Shown one piece after another: positions 39,358 to 50,563 of a stretch of DNA of 64,000 bases; the first letter of the stretch is position 1; the number at the start of each line of letters is the position of its first letter. Below the pieces are notes generated by a model. It was given only the letters and a program-made list of their open reading frames with translations. It ran no database searches and was not told the origin of the DNA. A program made the position numbers and the translations under genes. Location: positions 10,167,156 to 10,231,155 of the forward strand of contig NC_030855.1 of assembly GCF_000208745.1 (NCBI RefSeq). The letters run 5' to 3'. This DNA comes from Theobroma cacao (taxonomy: Eukaryota > Streptophyta > Magnoliopsida > Malvales > Malvaceae).

Positions 39358-40569
39358 TGTTGGTCCTAATAATATGTGCTAGAGGGGGGTGAATAGCACA
39401 AATCGACTATTGACAAGATGAGAAACTAATTTCCAACACAAATAAAATAAAAATAGAGTAGACAATGCACAACAATTTATAGTGGTTTGGTCCAAGACCT
39501 ACATTCACTACCTTGATTATCCAACCAAGGATTTTTTCAACAATTCCACTAATAATCGGTGAAATTCACAAGCTTTCACCAAGCTTTACAATGACTTTTA
39601 CAAGGCTCAGTCAAAACCTTTTACACTAGTTTTTCACGAGCTAAACTAAAACTCAAAGTGGTTTTTCAAAGGCTCAACCACAACCTTTCACAATGGTTTT
39701 TCACGGGCTCAACCAAAACTCAAAGTGGTTTTTTAAAAGCTCAACCACAACCTACAACAATGGTTTTTATTGGGATCAACCAAAACCCAACAACCAACTT
39801 TTTTAAGCTAAGTTAGAACTTTTACACTCAATCAAGCAATCCAAGCTTAAATAAATCCCTTAGAGTGACTCGCTCACTCTAAGTGTATAAGAAGATAAGA
39901 AATAAAGAAGTACCTATAATCACTTACTTGATTTAGATGGTACAAGATGAAGTGTTGAACTCTATTACAAAGATTGGCATTTAAGTGCAATAAGGTGCAG
40001 AGAAGATTTTTTGGTTTTTCAGCTCTATATCACTTGGAAGCCTTCAATTCTCTCCAAAAACTAATTTTTAACCATTAGAAGACTCTTTTATACTTGGAAA
40101 TGCAACTCTGATGGCAGTTTGGCAGTTTATATCCGTTGGAAACAGTTGAGGATGAGTTCTAGCCGTTAATCTATCTTGTAGTGTTCTGGTTCAAATTGCA
40201 GACAGAGAGCTCTTAGTCGACTAACTTGGTTGACTAAGTTGATTCTATTTTTGGTTTGTAGATCTTGGCAGAGAGAACTTAGTCGACTGACTTGGTCAAC
40301 TAAATTGGTTCTGTTTCTCAAACTCTTCAGCCCTTCATTTCTCCAATTTGAAATTTGGTCAACTAATATTCTTCCTTGTTTCACCAACAAGCTTTCTCCT
40401 TGTTATTCAATTATATCTTGTGATTTTATCCCTCTTTTTCTTTCAAAAATACTCTTTGAAGAGTTAATAAATTAATTTCATATATTAATTTCTTACACAC
40501 TCAAGTAAAGGTATTAGACACACATAAATGGGAATGTTTTATTGTCATCAAAAACTAATGGAGTCAACA
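39358..40569 (-). mobile_element. Solo LTR of a related Copia element, inserted in reverse inside gag
   Basis: These 1,212 bp are the reverse complement of a diverged relative of the host element's own LTR: they begin TGTTGGTCCT and end GAGTCAACA on the plus strand. Matches run over the whole length (for example AATAGAGTAGACAATGCAC and CTACCTTGATTATCCAACCAAGG), and the palindrome TTAGTCGACTAA is present at 40213-40224. It is flanked by an exact 5-bp target duplication GTTGA (39353-39357 and 40570-40574). There is no internal region, so it is the product of LTR-LTR recombination after an independent insertion. Confidence 0.9.
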
Positions 40570-41464
40570 GTTGAGGGACAATCAACAAATTATATCTTGT
40601 TGATTTTATCGCTCTTTTTCTTTCAAAAATACTCTTTGAAAAGTTAATAAATTAATTTCTTATATTAATTTCCTGCACACTCAAGTAAAGGTATTAGACA
40701 CACATAAATGAGAATGTTTTATTGTCATCAAAAACTAATGGAGCCAACCGTTGAGGGACAATCAACAAACAGACCACCTCTGTTTGATTGCTCAAATTAC
40801 ACCTATTGGAATACTAGAATGTCAATATATATAAGGGCAATAGACTATGAGATGTGGGATGTCATTACTGATAGACCCTTCATTCCCTCAACCTAAACGT
40901 AATGACCAATGAGATGATTCCTAAGCCAAGGTTTGAATGGACCGAAGCTGAAACCAAAAGAGTCTAAACAAATTTTAAGGCAATCAATACACTGCATTGT
41001 ACTTTAACTCCCATTGAATTCAACAAATTACATCTTGTTGATTTTATCCCTCTTTTTCTTTCAAAAATATTCTTTGAATAGTTAATAAATTAATTTCATA
41101 TATTAATTTCCTGCACACTCAAGTAAAGGTATTAGACATATATAAATGAGAATGTTTTATTGTCATCAAAAACTAATGGAGCCAACAGCCAAGGGACAAT
41201 AAACAAACAAACCACCTCTGTTTGATGGCTCAAATTACACCTATTGGAATACTAGAATGTCAATATATATAAGGGCAATAGAGTATGAGATGTGGGATGT
41301 CATTACTGATAGACCATTTATTCCCTCAACCTTAAACGTAATGACCAATGAGATGATTCCTAAGCCAAGGTCTGAATGGACCGAAGCTGAAACCAAAAGA
41401 GTCCAAACAAATTTTAAGGCAATTAATACACTGCATTATACTTTAACTCCCACTGAATTCAACA
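40404..41464 (+). repeat. Local amplification across the solo-LTR/gag junction
   Basis: The last ~165 bp of the solo LTR occur three times (from about 40404, 40590 and 41028). The first ~270 bp of gag downstream of the insertion occur twice, plus a 20-bp stub. Both repeat joints fall at CAACAAA followed by TTATATCTTG or TTACATCTTG. The larger unit is about 437 bp (40590-41027 and 41028-41464). Confidence 0.85.
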
Positions 41465-42865
41465 TAGTGTCAAGCTGTACCACAGCTAAACAAGTGCGGG
41501 ACAAAACTTAGAATTATTCATGAAGGGATTTCACAAGTCAATGAGTCCAAAATAGCTATCTTAACCCACAACTATGAGATGTTTAAGATGGAACCTGGTG
41601 AGGATATCGCCAACATGCTAGATAGGTTCACAAACATCACAAATAAACTCAGTCAACTAGGCAAACCAATTCCCGAACATGAAATTGTCAAAAGACTTCT
41701 TAGAAGCCTGCCTAAAAATTGGAAGCCAAAGGTGACTGCCATTTGTGTAGCTAAGGACTTAAATGCCAAACCTTTGATGAAATTTATGGGTCTCTTCTCA
41801 CTCATGAGCTAGAACTCAAGGAACAAGAAGAAGAAGACAAAAGAGAAGCTAAAGCAAAGAAGAAAAGCATTGCCTTAAGAGCGAGTATCCTTGAAGAAGA
41901 AGTGGATAGTCTATCTTGTGATGATGATGACGAACTAGCTATGGTTGCAAAAAGGTTCAAAAAGCTTATGGGTCAAAGAGATTGGAGATTGGCTAAGATA
42001 GGGTATAAAAGAGATCAAGGCTCTTCATGGAGAACCAAAAATAAAAACAAGTCCAATAAGAAGAAAGAGCTTATATGCTTTGAATGTAAGAAGCCAAGAC
42101 ACTTCAGGTCATAATGCCCTTTGCTGAAGGAAAAAAGGCCAAAGAAAAACAAAAAATCGAAGAAAGCAATGGTGGCTGCAACTTGGTCAGATAATGATAC
42201 TTCAAGTTCTGATACTAAAGAAGAAAAAGCTGAAGAAAGAGCAAATTTATGTCTGATGGCAAGGGATGATGAATCCAAAGTATCTTTAACTCCTTTTGAT
42301 ATCTCAATTGATGAACTTCAAGAACAGTATGAATGTCTTTATGATGAATTTGAAAACCTTGCTTCAAAATATAAGATTTTAAAGAAAAAGAATGCATCTC
42401 TTGAGACAGATTTAGAAAAGATTAGACATGACTTTAATTCTGTATTTGAACAAAGAAACATTCTTCAAAGAGAACTAGAACATTCAAAAATAGATTATGA
42501 AATTCTAAAATTGGAATTAGAAAATAGAACTGAAGCTTTACAAAAAGCAATTGAAGAAAATGCTGCTTTTAAGAATATGAGAAAAGATAGTTCAAGAAGA
42601 GATACATACTTCAAGAAAAATTCTAATAAAGTATCATCTAGATGTGATATTTGTGATAAAATTGGTCATTTATCCTATGACTGCTATAAAAAAAAAGTAT
42701 GTAGGAAATAAGAAAAATCTGGGTTCCAAAAGGATCCTATATTGCAGCTAACCTTCAAGGACCCATCAAGGTATGGGTACCTATTAAGAAAAATTGAAAA
42801 TTTGTTTTGCAGGTTGAGCCGAACCTAAAAAACACATGTTCAAGAGCTCAACTGAAGGAAAAGCA

Positions 42866-45800
42866 ACCTTGGTATATGGACAGTGGCTGCTTAAGGCACA
42901 TGACTGGAAACTAAATACTATTTGCTCAACTAGACAAGGAAAAGGGAAGTACCGTATCTTTTAATAATGATTCAAAAGATTGAATTCATGGCATAAAAAC
43001 CGTTGGTAAGAACTCTCAAACTTAAATTAGTCATGTGTTGCTGGTTAAAAGATTGAAATACAATTTATTAAGTATCAGCCAATTATGTGATAAAGGTTTT
43101 AAGGTATGCTTCGACTCAAATAAATGTGAAGTGATAGACATAAATACTAACAAAGTTTCATTCATAGGAAAAAAAATTAAGAATATGTATGTTATATTTC
43201 TTGAAGACCTTGAGATTAATTGTGAAACATGTCTTACGGCAAATATTGAAAATGATGGCCGGTTATGGCATAGGAGACTTGGACATGTGAGTATGCATAC
43301 CATCTCAAAATTGATAAGAAAAAATCTAGTTATAGGATTGCCTAAACTTAAATTTGAGAATGATCAAATTTATGATGCATGCCAACTAGGTAAACAAATT
43401 AGAACATCTTTCAAAACCAAGAAGGCTGTCTCCACCTTTAGACCTCTTGAATTGCTGCACATTGATTTATTTAGACCAATTAGCACAACTAGCCTAGGAG
43501 GCAAGTCACATGGCTTTGTGATAGTTGATGACTACTCTAGGTATACTTGGGTCTACTTTCTTGCTCATAAGAATGATACTCTACCTACTTTTATCAATCA
43601 TTATAGGAAGGTTGAAAATGAAAAAAAACTTGTGATAATTTGCATTAGAAGTGATCATGGAGGTGAATTTAAGGGAGATGAGTTTGAAAACTTTTGTAAT
43701 GAAAAGGGATTGGATCATAATTTCTCAGCACTTAGAACACCTCAACAAAATGGGGTTGTAGAAAGAAAAAATCGAACCTTGAAAGAAATGGCCCGAACCA
43801 TGCTTTGTAAAAACAATCTACCAAAGTAGTTTTAAGCAGAAGCTGTCAACACAGCAGCTTACATCTTTAATAGAGTCTCAATAAGGGCCATGATATCAAA
43901 AACCCCATATGAACTATACAAAGGTAGAAAACCAAACATCTCTCACCTTAGAAGCTTTGGCTGCAAATGCTTTATGTTGAACAACAGAAAACATCCTCTA
44001 GGAAAGTTTGATGTTAAAAGTGACGAGGCTATATTTCTAGGATATGCATTGAACTCAAAAGCTTATAGAGTCTTTAACAAAAGATCTTTAACTATTGATG
44101 AGTCTATCCATGTAGTTTTTTATGAATCCAATGCCTTGCAAAAGGAAATTCTTGCTGATGAAAATGATACAAATGACTTTGAAAGACAAATGGCAGCAAT
44201 GAGCTTAGGTGACAAGAAAAACAGTGAAGAAAGCTCCCTAGGAAAAGAAACAGAACCTTCACCCATAGAAACCTTATAAATGATTGAAAATCAACACAAT
44301 GATCTACCAAAGAGCAAGAGGTATATCAAGGATAATCCACAAGAGCAAATCACAAGTGATATTTCTCAAGGAGTCAAAACTAGGAGAAGAACTAGAGAAA
44401 CATGTGAATTCACAGCTTTCATCTCACAAATTGAGCCTAGAAGCTTTGAAGAGGCAAAAAAAGAAGAAAGCTAGATATCAGCCATGAAAGGAGAGCTTGA
44501 TCAACTTGAGAGTAACCGAGTATGGACACTAGTTTCTAGGCCATTAAATCATCCCATTGTAAGCACAAAATAAGTGTTTCGAAATAAGGTAGATGAGTAA
44601 GGAAATGTTATTAGGAACAAAGCTAGGTTAGTGGCTCAAGGGTATAACCAAAAGGAAGGAATTGACTATGATGAAACCCTTGCCTCTGTTGCTAGGATAA
44701 AAGCCATTAGATTATTTCTTGCATTTGCATATTTCAAAACTTCAAATTATTCCAAATGGATGTAAAAAGTGCATTTTTAAATGGCTTCATTCAAGAAAAA
44801 GTCTATGTTGAACAACCCCCCGGATTTGAGGACTTTGAAAAATCAAATTATGTGTTCGAACTTCATTAGGCCTTGTATGGACTAAAACAAGCTCCAAGAG
44901 CTTGGTATGAAAGACTCTCTAGGTTTTTAGTTGAGAAAGGATATAGTAGAGGAAGCATTGATAGAACATTATTTATTAAGAAATGCCTGAATGATTTAAT
45001 TGTTGTTCAAATTTATGTGGATGATATTGTGTTTAGTGCTACTAATGAGGACTTGTGCAAAAACTTTGCTAAGGAAATGCACGGTGAATTTGAAATGAGC
45101 ATGATGGGCGAATTGAAATTCTTTCTTGGCCTCCAAATCAAGCAATGTAAGGATGGCATCTTTTTAAACCAAGAAAGATACATTCAGGACATGCTGAAAA
45201 TGTTTGATATGCTGAAGCTAAGGTCAATAAGCACTCCAATGAGTCCTTCTACCAAGCTTAATAAAGATGAAAAAGGGAAGAACGTTGATCAAAAGCTTTA
45301 TAGAGGTATGATTGGATCCTTGCTGTACTTAACTGCTAGCAGGCCTGATATCAATTTAGTGTATGTTTGTGTGCATGGTTTCAATCACAACCTAAAGAGT
45401 CACACTTGATTGTTGTAAAAAAAATCTTTAGATACCTTATAGACACACAAAATTTAGGATTGTGGTATCCTAGAGGAACATCTTGCAATCTTGTTGGATA
45501 TTCAAATGCAGACTTTATTGGAAGCAAAATAGATAAAAAGAGCACTAGTGGAACATGTCAGTTTCTAGGAGATATGCTTGTGTCTTAGTCGAGTAAAAAA
45601 CAAAACTCAGTTGCACTCTCTATAGCTGAAGCTGAATATATTTTTTTAAGTAGTTGCTGTGCTCAGATTTTGTGGATTAAACAACAATTAAAAGACTTTG
45701 GAATAACTTGCATAATGTACCAATATTCTGTGATAACACAAGTGTCATCAACATCTCAAAGAATCCTGTCCAATACTCTAGGACCAAACATATTGAAATT

Positions 45801-45956
45801 AGGCATCACTTTATTGGAAACCATGTGATGAAAGGAGACATTAAGATTGAATTCGTTAACACATTACAACAATTAGCTGATATATTCACCAAGCCCCTAA
45901 ATGAGAAAAGATTTTGTGAAATTAGGAGAAATTTAGAGATGGTTAATGTGTAGGAG
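42866..45956 (+). pseudogene. Sirevirus-like pol: protease, integrase, reverse transcriptase, RNase H
   Basis: The protease motif MDSGCLRHMTG has its aspartate codon at 42879. The integrase zinc region LWHRRLGHVSMHTI (about 43264) is followed by the DDE core: HIDLF (43461), IRSDHGGEF (about 43650) and PQQNGVVERKNRT (about 43742). RT begins near 44480 ([20 protein letters not shown] about 44620) and has YVDD at 45014-45025. RNase H includes NADFIGSKIDKKSTSG and AEAEYIFLSS and ends at the TAG at 45954-45956. In-frame stops at about 42913, 42981, 43827, 44571 and 44598 and frameshifts near 44770 and 45400 inactivate it. The integrase-before-RT order is Copia. Confidence 0.88.
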
Positions 45957-46240
45957 CTATAAGAAAATTTCTAAGCTTTCTGTTCACAAGACAATAGGCA
46001 CTTAGTTGATTAAGAGAATTGCTTAATCAACTAAGAGTATTCTGTCTCCTTAAATAATAAGATTCAATCGAAAGAGATAAGACTTAGTTAGTTAAGAACC
46101 AAGATAGAATGAATAAAACAATAAAAGGAAACAAAGATAGGCTACCGGGTGAAGAAAAAGAAAAGAAAAACTGCTTAACTGAAAAATTAAAATGAGAGGC
46201 AAATTTTTGAATTTTGAAAAAAGGGGTATCAACCACATTT

Positions 46241-46253
46241 AAAGAGGGGGAGA
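46241..46253 (+). other. Internal G-rich polypurine tract downstream of pol
   Basis: AAAGAGGGGGAGA lies between the RNase H stop and the extra ORF. A similar tract (TTAAGGGGGAG, about 48428) and AAGGGGAGAAAA (about 48447) lie closer to the 3' LTR. Multiple polypurine tracts in this position are reported for Sireviruses. The role here is inferred. Confidence 0.5.
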
Positions 46254-46393
46254 CTGACGATTTTTGAGAAAAATTAATCTCTCTTAACTCATTCTCTCTT
46301 CATTTTCTTTCATCTAAAACCGACCTCTTTGAAACTGAAATCCTTCCTTCTTAAACCCACGAAACCCCAACCCTGAAATTGTTCAAAACCTAA

Positions 46394-47940
46394 ATGACCA
46401 AAATCACACTAACCAATAGTGCTTTGGAAAAGAAGAAGGGAAAACGACCTATAAAAGAGTATCCACAGGCAGAAATTGAAAAGAAAAAAAAGAAAGCTAA
46501 GTCTGCCTCTATGATTGAAAGAATTGGGAAAAGGCAAAAAGAGAAGGAGCGAGAATTAGACAAAAAGAAAGAAAAAGAAAAACTCTCCAAGAAAGATTTG
46601 GGAAGTCTGCCCAAGATTGAATGTGAAGAAGGTGATTATGAAATTCCTGAAAACTATGATCCCTCATCTTTGTGAGAGATAATCACAGGAAAGAAAGAAA
46701 GATATTCCTCCAAGAGTTATGCTAGTCTTTTCAAAAGCCCTCACATTCGAATCCTATATTACTGGTTACTGCAAATATTCATGGGAGAAATGATAGTTTC
46801 AGCTATGTAAGTCTTCAAGACATGTGGCTAATGGAGCATGCCATCAATGCTACTCCACTCAATTTGGGCCGATTCATTGTTGAGAGGATGAAAGGAGCTT
46901 GTCAGATTGATAAAGTAAATCTGCCTTATGGGAATATAATCACCTCACTAGTAAAGAAATAAGGGATATGGACCTCAAGGTATGAGAATGATCAAGTAAA
47001 GAGCAGGGACCAAGCAATTTGCCTTGGAAGTCTGCCAAAGATGGGGTACAAACTTGAAGGTGAAAAATTTGTTAAAACCCCTAAAGTTTCTACAATCCCT
47101 ACTTAGACAGAGGCTGCTCCCTCCCAAATCTCTAACGACATGATTTTGAATTTGCTAATAAGGATCGATGGAAAACTTACTAATCAGTCAGCAAAGATGC
47201 AGCAAATTGAAGAGAAATTAACAGAACTGGAAAATATGATAAAGGAAAAAAGAAAGTCTGCTACTAACCCTGCAGCTGAAGACACCTCTGTAACTGCAAG
47301 TCTAGCACAAGCAAGACAAGCTGCTAAAGATCCTGTCTTTCAAGCTGAAAGTCAATCTGATCTACCAAGAAAATTCCCCTCTACAGAGCCCCAAAATGAA
47401 GAAGAATCTAATAAAGGCACTAAAATACTTATATCTTTTAATGACAACCCTCCACTTGACGAACCTTAGCCAGAACAGCCTTATCCACCTAACTCTAAGG
47501 AAGTATCAATCATGGATGTTTTTCATCAAATGGTAAAAGATAAACAAGTAGAGAAAGAAGCAACAAAAACCAAAGCTCAAACATCAGCATTAATAAAGAA
47601 GTCCCCTGAATCTGTTCACACTACCAAAGAAAGTGAACCTGCTGATAAAAAGCAAGAGCAAGCAACTACATCCACCAAAGCCAAATCCCAACCTATTGGT
47701 AAAGGCAGAAAAACCATGGCCACCAAGACAAAAACCTTTAGAAGAAGAAAATCCTCAAGGTTGGCTGACAAAACCAAGCTTACTGCCAAAACTTCCACTC
47801 AGGATCCAGTACAAATCTCAGACACATCCCCTGCTAAATCCTCATCCCAAAGAGCTTCCCATGTATCCTCTCCAAAACCTCTTGCTGTTCACTATGGAAC
47901 AGATGAATCAACTCCCTTAAAATATTCATTAGCTCATTGA
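46394..47940 (+). pseudogene. Third ORF downstream of pol (plant transposon-type protein of unknown function), broken
   Basis: A charged ORF starts at 46394. It opens with a Lys/Glu-rich stretch (ALEKKKGKRPIKEYPQAEIE) and runs to a stop at about 46676. After further breaks, a middle section near 46820-47100 reads LMEHAINATPLNLGRFIVER and LPYGNIITSLVKK, a pattern familiar from 'putative plant transposon protein' domains. From 47140 to 47469 and 47512 to 47940 a coiled-coil-like part (MQQIEEKLTELENMIKEKRK) passes into a Ser/Thr/Lys-rich tail. I see no signal peptide or membrane segment, so an envelope role is not supported. At least five stops or frame breaks make it non-functional here. Confidence 0.7.
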
Positions 47941-48544
47941 TGCTCACTTTTTGATAATGACAAAAAATGGGAGTAATAGAAAGCTTGAGTGAAATAGGAA
48001 GATTAGGGGAGATAGAAGGTAGGAATGATCTAGGTGTAATTTAGGAATTAAGGGCAATTTAGGAATTAAGTTGTTTTTGTTTTGCTGATAGTTGAACACT
48101 TGAATTTGACTCTGCTGTTTAAGTTATTGTGTTGAAAATTGAATGTTGATAAGTTCTTTATATTACTTTGTTTGCTAATTAACTTCCATGGTATTTCTGT
48201 TGAATTGTGAATGAAATTTGGTTCTGAACAAGTATGGATGCTGATTACGCTTTCATGACATTTTTGTTGGATAGTTTTGGAATGGATAAGGTTTGATAAC
48301 AACAAACTGATGACAGACAGTTAGTTACAATATTGATGATATTCTGTCAAATGCTTGTATATATACTTGTCATTTTTTTTAAAGTAATAAAAACTTGTTG
48401 AATTAAAAAATAAAATTATGCATACATTAAGGGGGAGCACACACTCAAGGGGAGAAAACCCTCTTTTTGTGCAAAACAAAAAGGAACTAATTGACACTAT
48501 GCTGTTAATCAAGAAATGTTTTGTCATCATAAAAAAAGAGAGAT
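47941..48544 (+). other. Non-coding 3' internal region of the Sirevirus-like element
   Basis: About 600 bp between the third ORF and the 3' LTR hold no ORF. G-rich tracts occur at about 48428 and 48447, and the final purine run AAAAAAAGAGAGA sits against the LTR. The region fits the long 3' leader of a Sirevirus. Confidence 0.55.
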
Positions 48545-49638
48545 TATTGGCTCCATTAGTTTTTGATGATAATAAAACATTCTCATTCATTTATGTCTAA
48601 CTCTACTACTTGAGTGTGCAGAACAAAATGTATGTCAATAATAAATTAATAACTCAAAAATGAAGATGGTTGGTTCAGAAACAGAGACAACTTAATCGAC
48701 TAAGAAGTGTCGTTAGTCTACTAAGTGCTTACTGCTAGAAACCGAGTTCAGAAACAGAACCGACTTAATCGACTAAGAGATTTTGTTAGTCGACTAAGTG
48801 CTCACTGCTAGAGACTGGATCCAGAGAAAGAAACGACTTAATCGACTGAGAAGTATGTTAGTCGACTAAGAGCTCTCTGTCAGAAAATTTGAATCTGGAC
48901 ACCAGAAGATAGATTAACGGCTAGAACTGCTCCCAAATTGTTTTCAACGGTCAGAAACTACCAAACACCCATCAAAGCTGATTTTTTAAGTATAAAAAGG
49001 ACTTCTAATGGTTAAGAACAAGATTTGGTGCTTCCAAGATCAAAAAGAGCTAAAAAATAGCAAAAATCATCTATATACTTTCAACACTTTACTCATAACC
49101 TTGTAACAAATTTAAGCATTTCACTTTGTATCACTCAAATCAAGTTAGTGATCATAGGTTCACTTTTATTTCTCTTCTCTTTGTATTCTTAGAGTGAGTG
49201 AGTCACTCTAATGAGTTAATTCAAGCTTGGATTGCTTGATTGGGTGTATAAGTTCTAACTTAGCTTAGAAAAGTTAGTTTTGAGTTTTGGTCGATCTTGG
49301 GAAAAACCATTGTTAAAGGTTATGGCTGAGCCTGTGAAAAGCCATTGTAAAAGCTTGGTGGGAGCTTGGAAATTTCACTGTTTTTAGTGATTTGATTTTG
49401 AAAATCCTTGGTTGAACAATCAAGGTAGTGGATGTAGGTCTTTGACCGAACCACTCAAAATTCTGGTGCATTATCTACTCTATTTTTGTTTTCATTTTCA
49501 TTCTTTCTTAAATTATTTCCTCATCTTACTTCATATTTCTTCTTGTTAATTTTCAACTTGCTCAAAATTAGAAGTCAATTTAGTGAGAGCCAAAAAGTGC
49601 TATTCACCCCCCTCTAGCACATTTACTTAGGACCAACA
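48545..49638 (+). repeat. 3' LTR of the Sirevirus-like element
   Basis: The 1,094-bp copy matches 38179-39271. Its first dinucleotide is TA rather than TG, a mutated terminus. Immediately upstream is the purine tract AAAAAAAGAGAGA. The TATA box is at 48991-48998. Perfect 12-bp palindromes TTAGTCGACTAA stand at 48786-48797 and 48858-48869. Confidence 0.92.
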
Positions 49639-50563
49639 CCCTCTTGAACAATAAGATTTAATATATGAGCACAACAATGCACATGAAAAAATTCACCATC
49701 ACAAATCAAGCTACTTTGCAAATGAAGATGGCCTTTCAAGATAGCTTGCATGTTATCATTAACAGAAGTATTATCTAAAGCAAGAGAGAAAACGTTTTTA
49801 TCTATTTTCCATTCTTTCAAACAATCAAATACAGTAGCAGCTAATTCAACTATAGTGTGTGGAAGAGGCATACAACAAAAGTTGAGTAACTGTTACATAA
49901 CTTTCAATTTTCATTGACAAAGTGAGCAGTCAAACAAATATAGGCCTCAGAAGTAGATGCTGTCCATATATTAGAAGTTAAACAAATTCTATTAGGTACC
50001 TTGGCCATGGCTTGTTTAAGTTTCTCTTTCTCTCTCAAATGAATTCTCTAGACATTAGATACAGTAGTGTTTCTAGAATGCATCACCACATCTAGATTTA
50101 CATACTTAGCCCAAGCTCTAATCTTATTATATTCAATAAAAGCATAAGGCAAGTCATGCTTAATTATCGCTTCAAGAAGCATGTCACGTGAAATCCTAAG
50201 ATCAAATTTTCTAGCCTTTACTTTCCCTTCATAATCCATAAGCATTTGATGTGGATTAAAATATGAAATGAATTTACAAGTGTCAATGTGACGACGCAAA
50301 TGTGAAGTGTCATAATTAGAGCCACCAAGTTTAGGGCCAACCTTATACTCTGTTTTACAACCGTTACAAGTTGCCCTTTCTACTCTATCTTGCTTTTTGC
50401 CTATTTTAGTGAAACAATTCCAAACATTTGAAGTTTCTTTTTTGGCCTTCTTACTCAGTTTTTCAGATTCAGATATATGAGATTGGAAGGGAATTTCATC
50501 CTCATTTAAAATGTTCACGTCATCATCCAAATTTATACAGTTTTCAATTGATTGATCCATCAC

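Larger units (their letters stand above)
39329..42711 (+). pseudogene. Sirevirus-like gag, interrupted by a solo LTR and partly duplicated
   Basis: An ATG at 39329 begins a reading frame that is cut after about nine codons by the solo LTR at 39358. The same frame resumes after 40574 and recurs in a second copy from about 41200. The body has a UBN2-type Copia gag domain (YTYWNTRMSIYIRAIEYEMW, about 41230-41290; ITNKLSQLGKPIPEHEIVKR, about 41640-41700). A first zinc knuckle (CFECKKPRH, about 42078-42105) has a stop where its last residues should be. A long lysine/glutamate-rich coiled coil follows, then a second knuckle CDICDKIGHLSYDC (about 42646-42690). Stops at about 41509 and 42112 and a frameshift near 42711 separate the parts. 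Confidence 0.85.
38179..49638 (+). mobile_element. Sirevirus-like Copia LTR retrotransposon, 11.5 kb, nested in the hAT transposase
   Basis: LTRs lie at 38179-39271 and 48545-49638, with an exact 5-bp target duplication CCCTC (38174-38178 and 49639-49643). The primer-binding site TGGTATCAGAGC begins at 39274, 2 bp after the 5' LTR, and matches the usual initiator-tRNA-Met site. Gag, protease, integrase, RT and RNase H follow in Copia order, then an extra ORF downstream of pol. Large LTRs, a long gag with coiled coil and two zinc knuckles, G-rich tracts downstream of pol and the extra ORF all fit the Sirevirus/Maximus lineage. The LTRs differ at perhaps 5-10% of sites by eye, so the insertion is not recent. 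Stops in every coding region and a nested solo LTR make it defective. Confidence 0.93.
37047..50563 (-). pseudogene. hAT (Ac/zinc-finger BED type) transposase, split and broken
   Basis: Reading leftward from 50563, the N-terminus has a BED zinc finger (CNGC ... HLRRHIDTC, about 50390-50270). After an in-frame TAG near 50045 come EKEKLKQAMAKVPNRICLTS and a second in-frame stop near 49890, then LALDNTSVNDNMQAIL and HVHCCAHILNLIVQEG. The frame is cut at 49639 by the Copia element and resumes at 38178 with LKVVNEALFKIRESV and HLDVSTRWNSIYLML. Further stops follow around 37900-37700, then a likely intron. The C-terminal hAT dimerisation region (LDVLNYWKDN, ARDVLSILITMVVSESAFS) lies at 37280-37047 behind a frameshift near 37270. 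The gene cannot make a working transposase, although the transposon ends are intact. Confidence 0.88.

Noticed and set aside
46394..47940. Envelope gene
   Set aside because: Position fits, but no signal peptide, transmembrane segment or cysteine pattern is visible; called only as a third ORF.
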